Shown: positions 8,467 to 18,171, counted from the stretch's first letter. The stretch: DNA of 64,000 nt from Mesorhizobium alhagi CCNWXJ12-2 (GCF_000236565.1 NZ_AHAM01000024.1:1-64000), one strand, 5' to 3'. The notes: generated by a model not told the origin, from the sequence alone. Made by a program: numbers and translations.

Positions 8467-9282
8467 TCAAGCCGTTCGGCTCTCCGCCTCCGGAACCGCG
8501 TCCAGCTTTTCCTGTTCGGCCCAGGTGACCGTCTTGTAGTCGAAGCCGTATTCCAGCGTCGGCTTGACGATCTGGAAATAGGGCGAGAGGTCGAAATCGC
8601 GCGGCGTGTAGAGCGAGTGGTGGCGGATATGCAGGATTTCCCGCCGCATGTAGGTCGACTGCGCCGAAGCGCGGCCGGGTGCGCGGGTGATCTCGGGCAG
8701 GATAGGATAGCGAATGCCCTCATAAGCCTCGGCGATCATGGACGAGCAGATGGCGCGGGTCGGATCCCCGGAGCCGAAGGCCAAAGCGCGCCGTCTCCAG
8801 CGCACCGGCATCGGAACCGGGAGGAAATAACGCAGCATGTCAAAAATATTCTTCGTGTCGTATTTGAGGCCGAGCCGCGCGACCATGAAGCCAACGACAT
8901 GGTCGCGATCCTCAGGCGTCAGACCGCGGGCGCGGCAGATGCGAGTGTTGTAGGTCCGGTATTTCGACAGCGGCACCGCCACACAGCCCTCGCCCAGATT
9001 GACCTCGATCAGGCGCGGGCGCTCGGAGCCGTCCTGAGGCTCGGCCAGAGCATCGCCGACATAGAGCGCCGAATGCGACCAGGTCGATTGAGTCAGATAT
9101 TTGATGGTGGCTGAAATCCGCTGGTTGCCCTCGATCAGCAGAATGTCGCCGGGCTCCAGCGCGCGGCGGAGCGTTTGCGGGTCGGACGGCGTATAGGGCT
9201 CGTAACCGGACGATTCCTCCTGCAACCGACCCGCCAGCCAGCGGCCCAGCCGATCCAACAGCGTGTCGGCAGCTTCCGTCAT
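8467..9282 (-). CDS. YiiX/YebB-like (permuted NlpC/P60) cysteine hydrolase
   Basis: 271 residues. A lead-in of about 45 residues is followed by PGDILLIEG, WSHSALYVGD (His70) and, much later, AICSSMIAEAY (Cys179). The order His before Cys is that of the circularly permuted papain-like/NlpC-P60 group (YiiX, YaeF, LRAT relatives), which act on peptide, amide or acyl bonds. No signal peptide is visible. The ATG overlaps the stop of the CHAD gene by 4 bp (ATGA), so it is the last gene of a translationally coupled CYTH-CHAD-hydrolase operon. The substrate is unknown; the coupling is the best clue to its role. Confidence 0.75.
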   Translation of the reverse strand: MTEAADTLLDRLGRWLAGRLQEESSGYEPYTPSDPQTLRRALEPGDILLIEGNQRISATIKYLTQSTWSHSALYVGDALAEPQDGSERPRLIEVNLGEGCVAVPLSKYRTYNTRICRARGLTPEDRDHVVGFMVARLGLKYDTKNIFDMLRYFLPVPMPVRWRRRALAFGSGDPTRAICSSMIAEAYEGIRYPILPEITRAPGRASAQSTYMRREILHIRHHSLYTPRDFDLSPYFQIVKPTLEYGFDYKTVTWAEQEKLDAVPEAESRTA

Positions 9283-10211
9283 TGATTGGTTCCTGGCTGA
9301 GACTCGGAGGCGCCGGCCTGATAGCGATCCGCGATCTTCCTGACTATCGGCTTTCGCGCTTCGCCGAATAGAAGTTCCGCCTCACGAAGACATTGCCTGC
9401 GGAGCGCTTTCTCGCTGCGTTTCATGAGCTTGCCAAGGAGCTTTAGCTGCTCTTTCGAACCGAGCGCTTCGCCGTCCGACTGGATCAGCCTGCGCATGAC
9501 GAAAATATCGTTCAATTCGCCAAGGCGCTCGCCGAGCGCATCGAGCGCCTTGCGGCGCGACTTGACCGGGCGCGGCCAGAAGCGATGCAGCAGCAAGACG
9601 TGCATCCAATGCGCCTTGACGCATTTGCGCAATTCGTGGAAGTCCTCCGGTTGGCCGCGCTTGCCGGCGGTATCGAGCGCGCGGCGGGCCCGGCGCAGGG
9701 TTTTTCCGGCGCCATCGGCCAGTACGTCGGCTGCGGCCTCTGGATCGTCTGGCAGGATCAGGCCGGCGAGCGCTTGACGGCCTTGCTCGCAAGCCTCGAC
9801 AGCTGCATTGACGGTTTCTTCCAGACCGGTTCTTTCCCGCACAGGCGCCTCACGGCGGGCGACGAGGGCGGACCGCACCGCATCAAGCTCTCCCGCGGAC
9901 GTCTGGTCCGGAAACGCCTTGACCAGACGGTCGACCGTCTCAATGAGAGCGGTGTCTTCTCGCGCGCCGGCAAGGCTGCGCGAAATGTCGCGGTAGCGTG
10001 CATTTTCGGTTCGGCAAAACTGCTCGTCGCCCGGCCGGACGAGACGGAACAAGGCGCGAAGTTTCTTGAACCGCTTTCGGCACGCATGCAGTCCCTTTTC
10101 GGGCTCGGTGCGAGAGGCCGCGAGATCGCCGATTGCTTTGCCGATCTCATCGGCCGCGATGCGCCGCACCTCGGCGGTCACCGGCAGGCTGGGCTCAATG
10201 CGATAGCTCAT
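9279..10211 (-). CDS. CHAD domain-containing protein
   Basis: 310 residues, alpha-helical, with the conserved His/basic clusters of CHAD domains: LHACRKRFKKLR near residue 40 and FHELRKCVKAHWMHV in the second half. CHAD domains bind polyphosphate through these basic surfaces. I start it at the ATG at 10211, which overlaps the stop of the CYTH gene (ATGA); the frame extends further upstream but would run back into that gene. Its stop overlaps the next start in the same way. CYTH and CHAD are often fused in one protein; here they are split but coupled. Confidence 0.88.
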   Translation of the reverse strand: MSYRIEPSLPVTAEVRRIAADEIGKAIGDLAASRTEPEKGLHACRKRFKKLRALFRLVRPGDEQFCRTENARYRDISRSLAGAREDTALIETVDRLVKAFPDQTSAGELDAVRSALVARREAPVRERTGLEETVNAAVEACEQGRQALAGLILPDDPEAAADVLADGAGKTLRRARRALDTAGKRGQPEDFHELRKCVKAHWMHVLLLHRFWPRPVKSRRKALDALGERLGELNDIFVMRRLIQSDGEALGSKEQLKLLGKLMKRSEKALRRQCLREAELLFGEARKPIVRKIADRYQAGASESQPGTNQ

Positions 10212-10678
10212 GCCGCCACCGGCAGGCCGTTGCGGGCAAGCGAGGCGTTGTAGAAGGCGCTCTCGCCGGTGATCTCGCGGCCGAGCCACGGCGGAAGTTT
10301 TGCCACCGGAACGTCGTCGGAAGTCTCCAGTTCTGCAATGACCAGCCCGGTCAGGGCGCCGGCGAACACATCCACCTCATAGAGGTAACCGTCGTGCCGG
10401 ACTTCGTGGCGCGTCTTTTCGATCACCAGACCGATGGCAAATTCCTGCATCTCCCCGGCATCGGCTAGAGGTATCGCATATTCGAATTCGTCCCTTTCGC
10501 GCCCGTTCGCGCCAAACTTGAGCGTCAGGACCGCCGAACTGCCGTCGCGTATGCGCACACGGAAGGACCTGCCGTCGACCGCTGCCAGATAGAACTGACG
10601 GATCGCCGTCTTCGCGTCGGTCCGGCTGCGCCAGTCGTCGCTCGTCACCAGGAATTTGCGTTCGATTTCCTTGGCCAT
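10208..10678 (-). CDS. CYTH domain protein (triphosphate tunnel metalloenzyme)
   Basis: 156 residues. The N-terminal AKEIERKFLV contains the ExExK signature of CYTH domains, followed by alternating charged beta-strand motifs (FRVRIRDG, VLTLKF, EFEYAI, YEVDVF, IAELE) that form the eight-stranded tunnel. Relatives hydrolyse inorganic triphosphate or act as adenylate or thiamine-triphosphate enzymes. The start at 10678 is chosen because ExExK should lie within the first ten residues. First gene of the CYTH-CHAD-hydrolase operon, and divergent from the TetR gene at 10759. Confidence 0.88.
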   Translation of the reverse strand: MAKEIERKFLVTSDDWRSRTDAKTAIRQFYLAAVDGRSFRVRIRDGSSAVLTLKFGANGRERDEFEYAIPLADAGEMQEFAIGLVIEKTRHEVRHDGYLYEVDVFAGALTGLVIAELETSDDVPVAKLPPWLGREITGESAFYNASLARNGLPVAA

Positions 10679-10723
10679 GACGCGGAATAAAGCGCACCCG
10701 GTGCGGCGGAGCAAGATGTCCAT

Positions 10724-10750
10724 TGACTTTAATCATTCGATTGAATAAAT
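10724..10750 (+). promoter_or_regulatory. Promoter with overlapping dyad ahead of the TetR gene
   Basis: TTGACT at 10724-10729 resembles a -35 box, and the A/T-rich AATAAAT at 10744-10750 is near the -10 position. Between them TTTAATC (10728-10734) and GATTGAA (10739-10745) form an imperfect dyad (6 of 7 positions) with a 4-base spacer, a plausible TetR/CecR-type operator for self-repression of the efflux operon. Confidence 0.45.
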
Positions 10751-10758
10751 CTTTGCAT

Positions 10759-11444
10759 ATGAACAAAATGCCTCAAAGCTCCTCTCCGCCAAAAGCACCG
10801 CCGTCCTCGGCCGAGCTTACCCGCGCCGCGCTCATCCATGCCGCGCTGCGGCTGTTTGGCCGGCAAGGCTTCCACGCCACCTCGACCCGCGAGATCGCGA
10901 CCGCCGCGAGAGCCAATATCGGCTCGATCGCCTATCACTTCGGCGGCAAGGAAGGGTTGCGGGCGGCCTGCGCCAACTACATCGTCGAGACAATCGGCGG
11001 CATTGCCGGTGCTGCGATGGCGGAGGACGCCGGCGAGACGCCAGGCGCCGAAGCAGCGCATGAGCGGCTGAACACTGTGCTCGAAGCAATGGTCGGCTTT
11101 ATCGTGGCCCGCCCCGAAGCCGGCGAATTCGTGCAATTCGTGCTGCGCGAACTCTCGCAGCCGAGCGAAGCGCTCGACATCATCTACAACGGCGTGTTCG
11201 AGCCGGTACACAACAGGCTCTGCCGCATCTGGGCCCAGGCGACCGGCGAGGACGCCGAAAGCGAGCGCACCAAGATCACTGTCTTCACCATGATCGGACA
11301 GGTCGTCTACTTCCGGATCGCCGGCCCGGCGGTGATGCGGCGCATGGGTTGGGAAAGCGTCGGGCCGGCCGAAGCGGCTACCATCATTTCGGTGGTAAAG
11401 AGCAATCTCGAGGCGGTCATCGCCGCTCGCAAAGGCGGAAAATC

Positions 11445-11448
<4 letters not shown>
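10759..11448 (+). CDS. TetR/AcrR transcriptional regulator, CecR (YbiH)-like
   Basis: 229 residues. The N-terminal TetR helix-turn-helix (STREIATAARANIGSIAYHF, about residues 43-62) is followed by a C-terminal domain of the CecR type. In E. coli, cecR is the first gene of cecR-ybhG-ybhF-ybhS-ybhR; the same order follows here (adaptor, ATPase, permease), so control of the downstream transporter is likely. The start codon is uncertain: ATG 10759 and ATG 10768 both lack a strong ribosome site, so the message may be nearly leaderless. The stop overlaps the adaptor start by 4 bp. Confidence 0.85.
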
Positions 11449-12485
<1,037 letters not shown>

Positions 12486-12510
12486 CCTCGTTCGCCGAAG
12501 GCGCAGCGCA

Positions 12511-13428
12511 ATGAACGCCATCGAAGTCCGTAATCTCGTCAAGCGCTTCGGCACGAAGACCGTCGTCGACCATGTCACGATGAATGTCGCCGAGGGCGAG
12601 ATCGTCGGCTTCCTCGGACCGAACGGCTCGGGCAAGACGACCACGATCCGCATCATGTGCGGGCTTTTGACGCCAGACGAGGGCGAAGGCCAGGTGCTTG
12701 GGTACGACCTCCTGACCGAGAGCCTCAAGATCAAGCGCGAGGTCGGCTACATGACCCAGAAATTCTCGTTCTACGAGGATCTGACCATCGCCGAGAACCT
12801 CGAATTCGTTGCCCGGCTCTATCGGCTGAGGCCGGTGGAGGAATATGTCGGCCGCACGCTGGAGGATCTGGGCATGACTTCGCGGCGCAACCAGCTTGCA
12901 GGCACGCTGTCGGGCGGCTGGAAGCAGCGCCTGGCGCTGGCCGCCTGCATCATGCACGAGCCGAGGCTGCTCCTGCTCGACGAGCCGACGGCCGGCGTCG
13001 ACCCCAAGGCGCGGCGCGAGTTCTGGGACGAAATCCACCGGCTGGCGCAAGGCGGGCTGACCGTGCTGGTATCGACGCATTACATGGACGAGGCCGAGCG
13101 CTGCCACCGCATCAGCTATATTTCCTACGGCAAGATGCTGGCCACCGGCACCGTCGACGAAGTGGTGAAAAATGCCGGGCTGACGACCTTTGTGGTCGAA
13201 GGCCCGCGGCTCGACCAGGTGGCGGAAGCGCTGGAAGGCCGGCCGGGCGTCGAGCAGGTCGCGCCCTTCGGCACGACGCTGCATGTCGTAGGTTCGGATC
13301 AGAAACTGCTGGACGCAGCGCTGGAGGATGTCAGGAAACGCGAGAGAACCACCGTCAGGCCGGGTGAAACCAGCCTGGAGGACGTGTTCATCCAATTCAT
13401 GGCCGGGTCGAAGGACAACATGGCATGA
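12511..13428 (+). CDS. ABC transporter ATP-binding protein (YbhF/Ccm-like exporter)
   Basis: 305 residues: one complete ABC ATPase with Walker A GPNGSGKTTT (about residues 38-47), signature LSGGWKQRLALA, Walker B LLLLDEPTAGVD and the switch His in LVSTHYMDEAER. The C-terminal 80 residues are the extension typical of ABC-2 (DrrA/YbhF) exporters. E. coli YbhF carries two fused ATPase domains; this protein has one. The start at 12511 follows the repeat array; the frame is open upstream, but those residues would be read from the repeat itself. The stop overlaps the permease start (ATGA). Confidence 0.93.
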   Translation: MNAIEVRNLVKRFGTKTVVDHVTMNVAEGEIVGFLGPNGSGKTTTIRIMCGLLTPDEGEGQVLGYDLLTESLKIKREVGYMTQKFSFYEDLTIAENLEFVARLYRLRPVEEYVGRTLEDLGMTSRRNQLAGTLSGGWKQRLALAACIMHEPRLLLLDEPTAGVDPKARREFWDEIHRLAQGGLTVLVSTHYMDEAERCHRISYISYGKMLATGTVDEVVKNAGLTTFVVEGPRLDQVAEALEGRPGVEQVAPFGTTLHVVGSDQKLLDAALEDVRKRERTTVRPGETSLEDVFIQFMAGSKDNMA

Positions 13429-14576
13429 AACAATACGGCGTCAGCACGGTGTTCTCCTTCGCCAGGCTGGGCGCGCTGCTGCTGAAGGAGTTCATCCAGA
13501 TGCGGCGCGACCGCATCACCTTCGCCATGATGCTCGGCGTGCCGCTGATGCAGCTCGTGCTGTTCGGCTATGCCATCAACAACGACCCGAAGAGCCTGCC
13601 CGCTGCGCTGGTCGCCACCAGCAACGATCACTATACGCGCGCCATGGTCTCGGCGCTGCAGATGACCGGCTACTATCGCTTCGACCATGTCGCGGAAAGC
13701 GCCGCCGAGGCCGAAGCGCTGATGGCCAGCGGTAGCGTCGCCTTCGTGGTGACAATCCCGTCCGATTTTGCCCGCCGCGTTGAGCGAGGCGACAATCCGC
13801 AACTGCTGATCGAAGCCGACGCGACCGACCCGGCGGTGGCGAGCGGCGCGATCTCGACGCTCGGCACGGTGGCCGCGAACGCGCTGCTGCGCGAACGGGG
13901 CATGGAGGCCGCGGCGGCGGAGAATGCAAGAAGCCAGCTCGAGGTGGTGGTGCACCGGCGCTACAACCCGGAAGGCATCTCGCAATACAACATCGTGCCC
14001 GGCCTGCTCGGCGTCATATTGCAGATGACCATGGTGATGATGACCTCGATCGCGCTGACCCGCGAAACCGAACGCGGCACGATGGAGAACCTGCTTGCCA
14101 TGCCGGCAAGCCCGCTCGAGATCATGCTTGGGAAGGTGCTGCCCTATCTGGTCGTCGGGGCTGTGCAGGTCCTCGTGGTGCTGATCGCGGCAAAGCTGCT
14201 GTTCTCTGTGCCTTTCATGGGATCGCTGCCGCTGCTGCTCTTCGCCATCCTCGTCTTCGTGCTGTCGCTGGTGCTGCTCGGCTACACCATCTCGACCATG
14301 GCGCGCACGCAGATGCAGGCGCTGCAGCTGACATTCTTCTTCTTCCTGCCGTCGATCCTGCTTTCGGGCTTCATGTTCCCCTATCGCGGCATGCCGGGCT
14401 GGGCGCAGATTTTTGGCGAAATCTTCCCTCTGACGCATTTTTTGCGCATCACCCGCGCGGTGATGCTGAAAGGCGCCGATTTCGCGGCGATCGCGACCGA
14501 AGTCGGCGCGCTGGCGATTTTTGTGGCGCTGTTTGCGGGGGTGGCGCTGCTCAGGTTCAGGCGGACGCTGGATTAA
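13425..14576 (+). CDS. ABC-2 type transporter permease (YbhS/YbhR-like)
   Basis: 383 residues in the ABC-2 exporter layout: one N-terminal helix, a large extracytoplasmic domain (about residues 45-190), then five helices, with the conserved ETERGTMENLLAMPASPLEI stretch before the second half. E. coli has two permeases (YbhS and YbhR); here only one follows the ATPase, so the transporter would be a homodimer. Together with the adaptor and TetR gene it forms a four-gene efflux operon with 4-bp overlaps. E. coli's system affects cefoperazone and chloramphenicol sensitivity; the substrate here is not known. Confidence 0.92.
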   Translation: MKQYGVSTVFSFARLGALLLKEFIQMRRDRITFAMMLGVPLMQLVLFGYAINNDPKSLPAALVATSNDHYTRAMVSALQMTGYYRFDHVAESAAEAEALMASGSVAFVVTIPSDFARRVERGDNPQLLIEADATDPAVASGAISTLGTVAANALLRERGMEAAAAENARSQLEVVVHRRYNPEGISQYNIVPGLLGVILQMTMVMMTSIALTRETERGTMENLLAMPASPLEIMLGKVLPYLVVGAVQVLVVLIAAKLLFSVPFMGSLPLLLFAILVFVLSLVLLGYTISTMARTQMQALQLTFFFFLPSILLSGFMFPYRGMPGWAQIFGEIFPLTHFLRITRAVMLKGADFAAIATEVGALAIFVALFAGVALLRFRRTLD

Positions 14577-14617
14577 GGTGTATCGATATTCAGGTGACGC
14601 CGATACGCGCGAGCCCG

Positions 14618-15397
14618 TCAGGTCAGCTCCGACAGGACGAGCATGACGAGAAAGCCGATGGCCACGGCAATGGCGGCGGATTGCAGATAGTGATGGCTTT
14701 CGGCCTCGGGGATGAGATCGGTGACGGTGAGATAGAACATGCCGCCCGCGCCGACGGCCAGCAGAAACCCGAGCACGCCCTGCGGCAGGCCGCGCAGCAG
14801 GAACCACCCAGCCATGGCAGAGACGAACAGTGACGCGCCGATCAGCCCGGTCCATTTCAGAATTCTCGTCTTGTAGTCCTTTCCGCTTTCCTCACGCGCC
14901 AGTTCGCCGATCGAGAGCGCCTCGCTGACGTTGTCGATGCAGATCGCCAGGCCGACGATGAATGCGACGCTCGGATCGATGGCCGCGCCGACCCCGATCG
15001 TAATGCCCTCGATCAGTTCCTCCACGCTGGTGGCGCCGGCGAGAACCGTAACTTCGCTGCCGAGCGGTCGGTGACGCTCGTGGAACCGCTCGACGCGCTG
15101 TCTCTGCTCGGCGCGGCTGCCGGCCAGCGCGCCGCGATTTATGTAGAGGTCGAGGCCGTAAACGAGGGCGAAGCCGAACGCAAAGCCTCCGACCACCGCA
15201 GCCAGCGGGGACAGCTCAAGCGCCTTGGGGACCATCTCGAAGGCGAAGGTGCCAAGCAGGACGCCGGCTGCCAAACCGACCGCGATTGACAGGAACAGGC
15301 TGGAGGACCGGACGAATATGGCGATCGCGCCGCCGAGTGGCGAGGCCAGCGCGGCTGCGAGCGCCACCGAAAAGACGATCAGGAACTGGCCGTCCAT
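14618..15397 (-). CDS. ZIP family metal transporter
   Basis: 259 residues with about eight helices. Helix 4 carries SVEELIEGITIGVG and helix 5 AICIDNVSEALSIG, polar metal-binding helices of ZIP proteins (usually His-rich; here Glu/Asp/Asn replace several His). ZIPs bring divalent metals such as Zn, Fe or Mn into the cytoplasm. The start at 15397 has AAGGAGAG just upstream; a longer open frame to 15505 lacks a ribosome site. It is divergent from mbfA, and the shared gap holds an Irr-type operator, which suggests iron-linked control. Confidence 0.82.
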   Translation of the reverse strand: MDGQFLIVFSVALAAALASPLGGAIAIFVRSSSLFLSIAVGLAAGVLLGTFAFEMVPKALELSPLAAVVGGFAFGFALVYGLDLYINRGALAGSRAEQRQRVERFHERHRPLGSEVTVLAGATSVEELIEGITIGVGAAIDPSVAFIVGLAICIDNVSEALSIGELAREESGKDYKTRILKWTGLIGASLFVSAMAGWFLLRGLPQGVLGFLLAVGAGGMFYLTVTDLIPEAESHHYLQSAAIAVAIGFLVMLVLSELT

Positions 15398-15528
15398 CCA
15401 GCTCTCCTTGTGCAGGCAGGAGCAACGTGCCTCGCGCGAAACGGTTGCGTCCGCGATGGCGGGCTCACGGCCGAATCGGGAGACGACCGCCCGGCACCCG
15501 GCCATTGACGCGTCGGCGGACGAGGCTT

Positions 15529-15549
15529 AGTTTAGAATTATTCTAAACT
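15529..15549. promoter_or_regulatory. ICE box (Irr operator) between zip and mbfA
   Basis: A perfect 9-bp dyad around a 3-base spacer: AGTTTAGAA (15529-15537), TTA, TTCTAAACT (15541-15549). This is the iron control element recognised by the haem-responsive regulator Irr in rhizobia. It lies 12 bp before the mbfA start, where Irr is known to repress mbfA under low iron. Confidence 0.85.
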
Positions 15550-15561
15550 GGATCGTCAAGT

Positions 15562-16545
15562 ATGCTTTCCCGCGTCTTCGGCTTCGGCCGCCGCTCCTTC
15601 GATTCGCTGAACGAACAGGAGATTCTGGCGCTGGCGATCTCCTCGGAAGAAGATGACGGGCGGATCTACCGCGCCTATGCCGACGGGTTGCGCGAAGACT
15701 TTCCCCAATCGGCCAAGGTTTTCGACGGCATGGCCGACGAGGAGGACGGACACCGCAATCAGCTCATAGAACTGCATCGCAGGCGGTTCGGCGAGCGTAT
15801 CCCGCTGATCCGCCGCGAGCATGTGCGCGGCTATTTCGAGCGCAAGCCGGACTGGCTGGTGCGGCCGCTCGGCATCGAGAAGGTGCGCGGCCAGGCCGAG
15901 GCGATGGAGCGGCAGGCGCAGCGCTTCTACGTGGAAGCCGCCAAGCGCGCGGAAGACGCCTCGACGCGCAAGCTTCTGGGCGACCTCGCCACGGCCGAAC
16001 AGTCACACGAATCGCTTGCGCGCCGGCTGGAACTGAAACATACGCCGGAGGATGTGCGGCAGGAGGAGCGCCAGAGCGAGCGCCGCCAATTCATCCTGAC
16101 CTACGTCCAGCCCGGGCTGGCAGGGCTCATGGACGGCTCGGTCTCGACGCTGGCGCCGATCTTTGCCGCCGCCTTCGCCACCCACGACACCTGGCAAACT
16201 TTCCTGGTCGGTCTCGCTGCCTCCATCGGGGCCGGCATTTCCATGGGCTTCACCGAGGTTGCCTCCGATGACGGCAGGCTCTCCGGGCGCGGATCGCCGG
16301 TGAAGCGCGGACTGGCGACCGGCATCATGACCACGGTCGGCGGGCTCGGCCACGCCCTGCCCTATCTCATCCCGCATTTCTGGACGGCTACGACGGTGGC
16401 CGCGATCGTCGTCTTCATCGAACTCTGGGCGATCGCCTATATCCAGAACCGCTTCATGGAGACGCCGTTCTGGCGGGCGACGTTCCAGGTGGTGCTCGGC
16501 GGCGCGCTGGTATTCGCGGCGGGCGTTCTGATCGGGAACGCTTAA
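15562..16545 (+). CDS. mbfA: Membrane-bound ferritin A, ferritin-like/VIT1 fusion iron exporter
   Basis: 327 residues. Residues 1-165 are a ferritin-like four-helix domain with two ExxH iron-ligand motifs (E61-H64, E146-H149) and further Glu at 20 and 30. Residues 170-327 are a VIT1/CCC1 membrane domain (GLMDGSVSTLAPIFAAA, SMGFTEVASDDG). MbfA of Agrobacterium and Bradyrhizobium exports iron and protects against iron and peroxide stress, and is repressed by Irr when iron is scarce. The ICE box 12 bp upstream fits this exactly. The convergent DUF305 gene overlaps its last 4 bp. Confidence 0.95.
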   Translation: MLSRVFGFGRRSFDSLNEQEILALAISSEEDDGRIYRAYADGLREDFPQSAKVFDGMADEEDGHRNQLIELHRRRFGERIPLIRREHVRGYFERKPDWLVRPLGIEKVRGQAEAMERQAQRFYVEAAKRAEDASTRKLLGDLATAEQSHESLARRLELKHTPEDVRQEERQSERRQFILTYVQPGLAGLMDGSVSTLAPIFAAAFATHDTWQTFLVGLAASIGAGISMGFTEVASDDGRLSGRGSPVKRGLATGIMTTVGGLGHALPYLIPHFWTATTVAAIVVFIELWAIAYIQNRFMETPFWRATFQVVLGGALVFAAGVLIGNA

Positions 16546-17024
16546 GGACCGGATCCATCAAGGGGTTGCGCCAGCAGCGCTTCCATCTCGGCGATTTCCG
16601 CAAGCTGGCTCTCGATGATCCGACGGCACAGCGCCTGTAGGCGCTCGTCGCTAATCGACGCCTGCTCGCACATCAGCACCGCTCCCGAATGATGCGGGAT
16701 CATCGAGCGGAGGAACTGGCGGTCGGCGATGGCCGTCTGCTGGCGGATCAATATCCAGGCCCCGGCAAGCACGACGAGGCCGACAACGATAAGCAGGGCA
16801 TTCCGCCACCTGTCGGGATACATGGGCCGCATCAGCAGCAGCTCGATGATCAGCATCGGCGCGGCCATCAGGGCTGCCATATAGGCCTGGTTCAGGTTGT
16901 TGTAGACGTGGGGCAACTCGTCCACCATCGCGTACATGAGGATGTACATCGCGATGAACGACAGCAGCACCATCGCCGACAGACGGAGGTACGGCCTCGA
17001 ATACGTTGAATGATCCGCCGCCAT
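16542..17024 (-). CDS. DUF305 membrane protein
   Basis: 160 residues: three or four hydrophobic helices (residues about 15-110), then a short ferritin-like DUF305 tail with the signature MIPHHSGAVLM and CEQASISD. DUF305 proteins are often next to copper or other metal-handling genes and the His pair probably binds metal; the function is not established. The start at 17024 has GAGGAAA upstream; an ATG 18 bases earlier has no ribosome site. It overlaps the end of the convergent mbfA by 4 bp. Confidence 0.85.
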   Translation of the reverse strand: MAADHSTYSRPYLRLSAMVLLSFIAMYILMYAMVDELPHVYNNLNQAYMAALMAAPMLIIELLLMRPMYPDRWRNALLIVVGLVVLAGAWILIRQQTAIADRQFLRSMIPHHSGAVLMCEQASISDERLQALCRRIIESQLAEIAEMEALLAQPLDGSGP

Positions 17025-17087
17025 GGCATTTTCCTCGTGCAATCAGTTCGCCGCGCCGATGCTCAACGGCGGCCGGCGGGTTTGGTT

Positions 17088-17450
17088 TCACGAGGTCAGC
17101 GATCGTACGGCATGCGCCTCCAGGCTGTCGGCCGGCGCCTCAGCCCGCTCGAACATGCCGTAATCGCGGACGACATGGGCAATGCGCAGGCGGTAGTCGG
17201 CAAAGACGCCGCCGCGGCCGGCCTTCTGCGCCTGACGGTGCTCGACCGTGTTGCGCCATGCCTTGACCGCTTCCTCGTCGCGGAAGAAGGACAGCGACAG
17301 CACACGATCGGGGTCCGACAGGCTCTGGAAACGCTCGATGGAGATGAAGCCGTCGATCCTCTCCAGCAGGGGACGAAGCTCGGCGGCGATGCCGAGATAG
17401 GCGTCGCGCTTGCCCGCAGCCGGCGTGACCTCGAAGATGACCGCGATCAT
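17088..17450 (-). CDS. Antibiotic biosynthesis monooxygenase (ABM) family protein
   Basis: 120 residues of the dimeric alpha-beta-barrel ABM fold: AVIFEVTPAAGKRDAYL at the N-terminus and GFISIERFQSLSDPDRVLSL in the middle. Such small proteins oxidise quinone-like compounds or degrade haem, or have no known substrate. Its ATG overlaps the stop of the upstream NIPSNAP gene (ATGA), so its translation was probably coupled to that gene, which is now interrupted near its start. Confidence 0.85.
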   Translation of the reverse strand: MIAVIFEVTPAAGKRDAYLGIAAELRPLLERIDGFISIERFQSLSDPDRVLSLSFFRDEEAVKAWRNTVEHRQAQKAGRGGVFADYRLRIAHVVRDYGMFERAEAPADSLEAHAVRSLTS

Positions 17451-17833
17451 CTTTGCACCTTTTCCGCGCGCATGATCTCTGACCGAAAAGTCTGCAACTT
17501 TTCGGGATCAAGCGACGCCGCATGCGGCCCCGAGGCGAGCTTCAGAAAAATGCGGTCCTCCCTGTGGATGAACTTTTTTGCCCGCGCGAACTCGTAATTC
17601 TCCCGGCCCAGCGGGTCGGCGGCGAGCCGGGCGCGATAGGCCTCGTATGCGGCTAGGTTTTCGATATTGTAGACGCCGTAAGCGGTCGTGGCCGAACCCT
17701 CGTGCGGGGCGAAATAGCCGATCAGGTCGGCGCCGCAACGCGGGATCGCCTGCCCCCAATTGCGGGCGTATTCCTCGAAATCGGCCTTGCCGAACGGGTC
17801 GATCTCTTAGCGGATGAAGCAGGTGATGGTCAT
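17447..17833 (-). pseudogene. NIPSNAP family protein broken by a nonsense codon at position 9
   Basis: From ATG 17833 the frame reads MTITCFIR, then TAA (17807-17809), then continues without interruption for 119 codons as EIDPFGKADFEEYARNW and onward to TGA at 17447-17449. The continuous reading is a full NIPSNAP (dimeric alpha-beta barrel) protein of 128 residues in which codon 9 should be an aromatic residue (Tyr, TAC or TAT). No ATG or GTG restart follows within the conserved part. The rest of the frame is undamaged, so the change looks recent, or is a sequencing error. Its end is coupled to the ABM gene. Confidence 0.8.
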
Positions 17834-17949
17834 TTCTTTCTCCATAGGAATGCGGCGACGATAGCTAGGCCGGCAATACAGATGCTTCCATCGCGGTCGA
17901 ACTATCCGGGCGATGTTTCGAGTTAGACAATTCTTGCCGAGCCGAACCG

Positions 17950-18171
17950 TCAGCGCTTCCAGAAGGGCCGGCACTCACGCTCGACGTCCCGGCGGGTGAG
18001 GCCGATATCGGCAAGCTGCTCGTCGGTGAGTTCGGCGAGCGCGAGGCGCTGGTTGTGACGCTCGATCGCGCGATCGAGCCACAGGATGACGGCGTGGATG
18101 GCGTGCAGCGATCGCCGCAACAAAGGTAAAGCGGCCGCAGCGGCTTCGGTGACAGTGCGTTGGGCGGTCAT
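17950..18171 (-). CDS. DUF1127 family small protein
   Basis: 73 residues. The C-terminal LAELTDEQLADIGLTRRDVERE is, over its core, the YjiS-like DUF1127 motif, an Arg-rich small domain. Several alphaproteobacterial DUF1127 proteins bind RNA and affect sRNA turnover, phosphate or stress responses. GGAGACGACC precedes the ATG. It is divergent from the ArsR gene with only 66 bp between them. Confidence 0.85.
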   Translation of the reverse strand: MTAQRTVTEAAAAALPLLRRSLHAIHAVILWLDRAIERHNQRLALAELTDEQLADIGLTRRDVERECRPFWKR

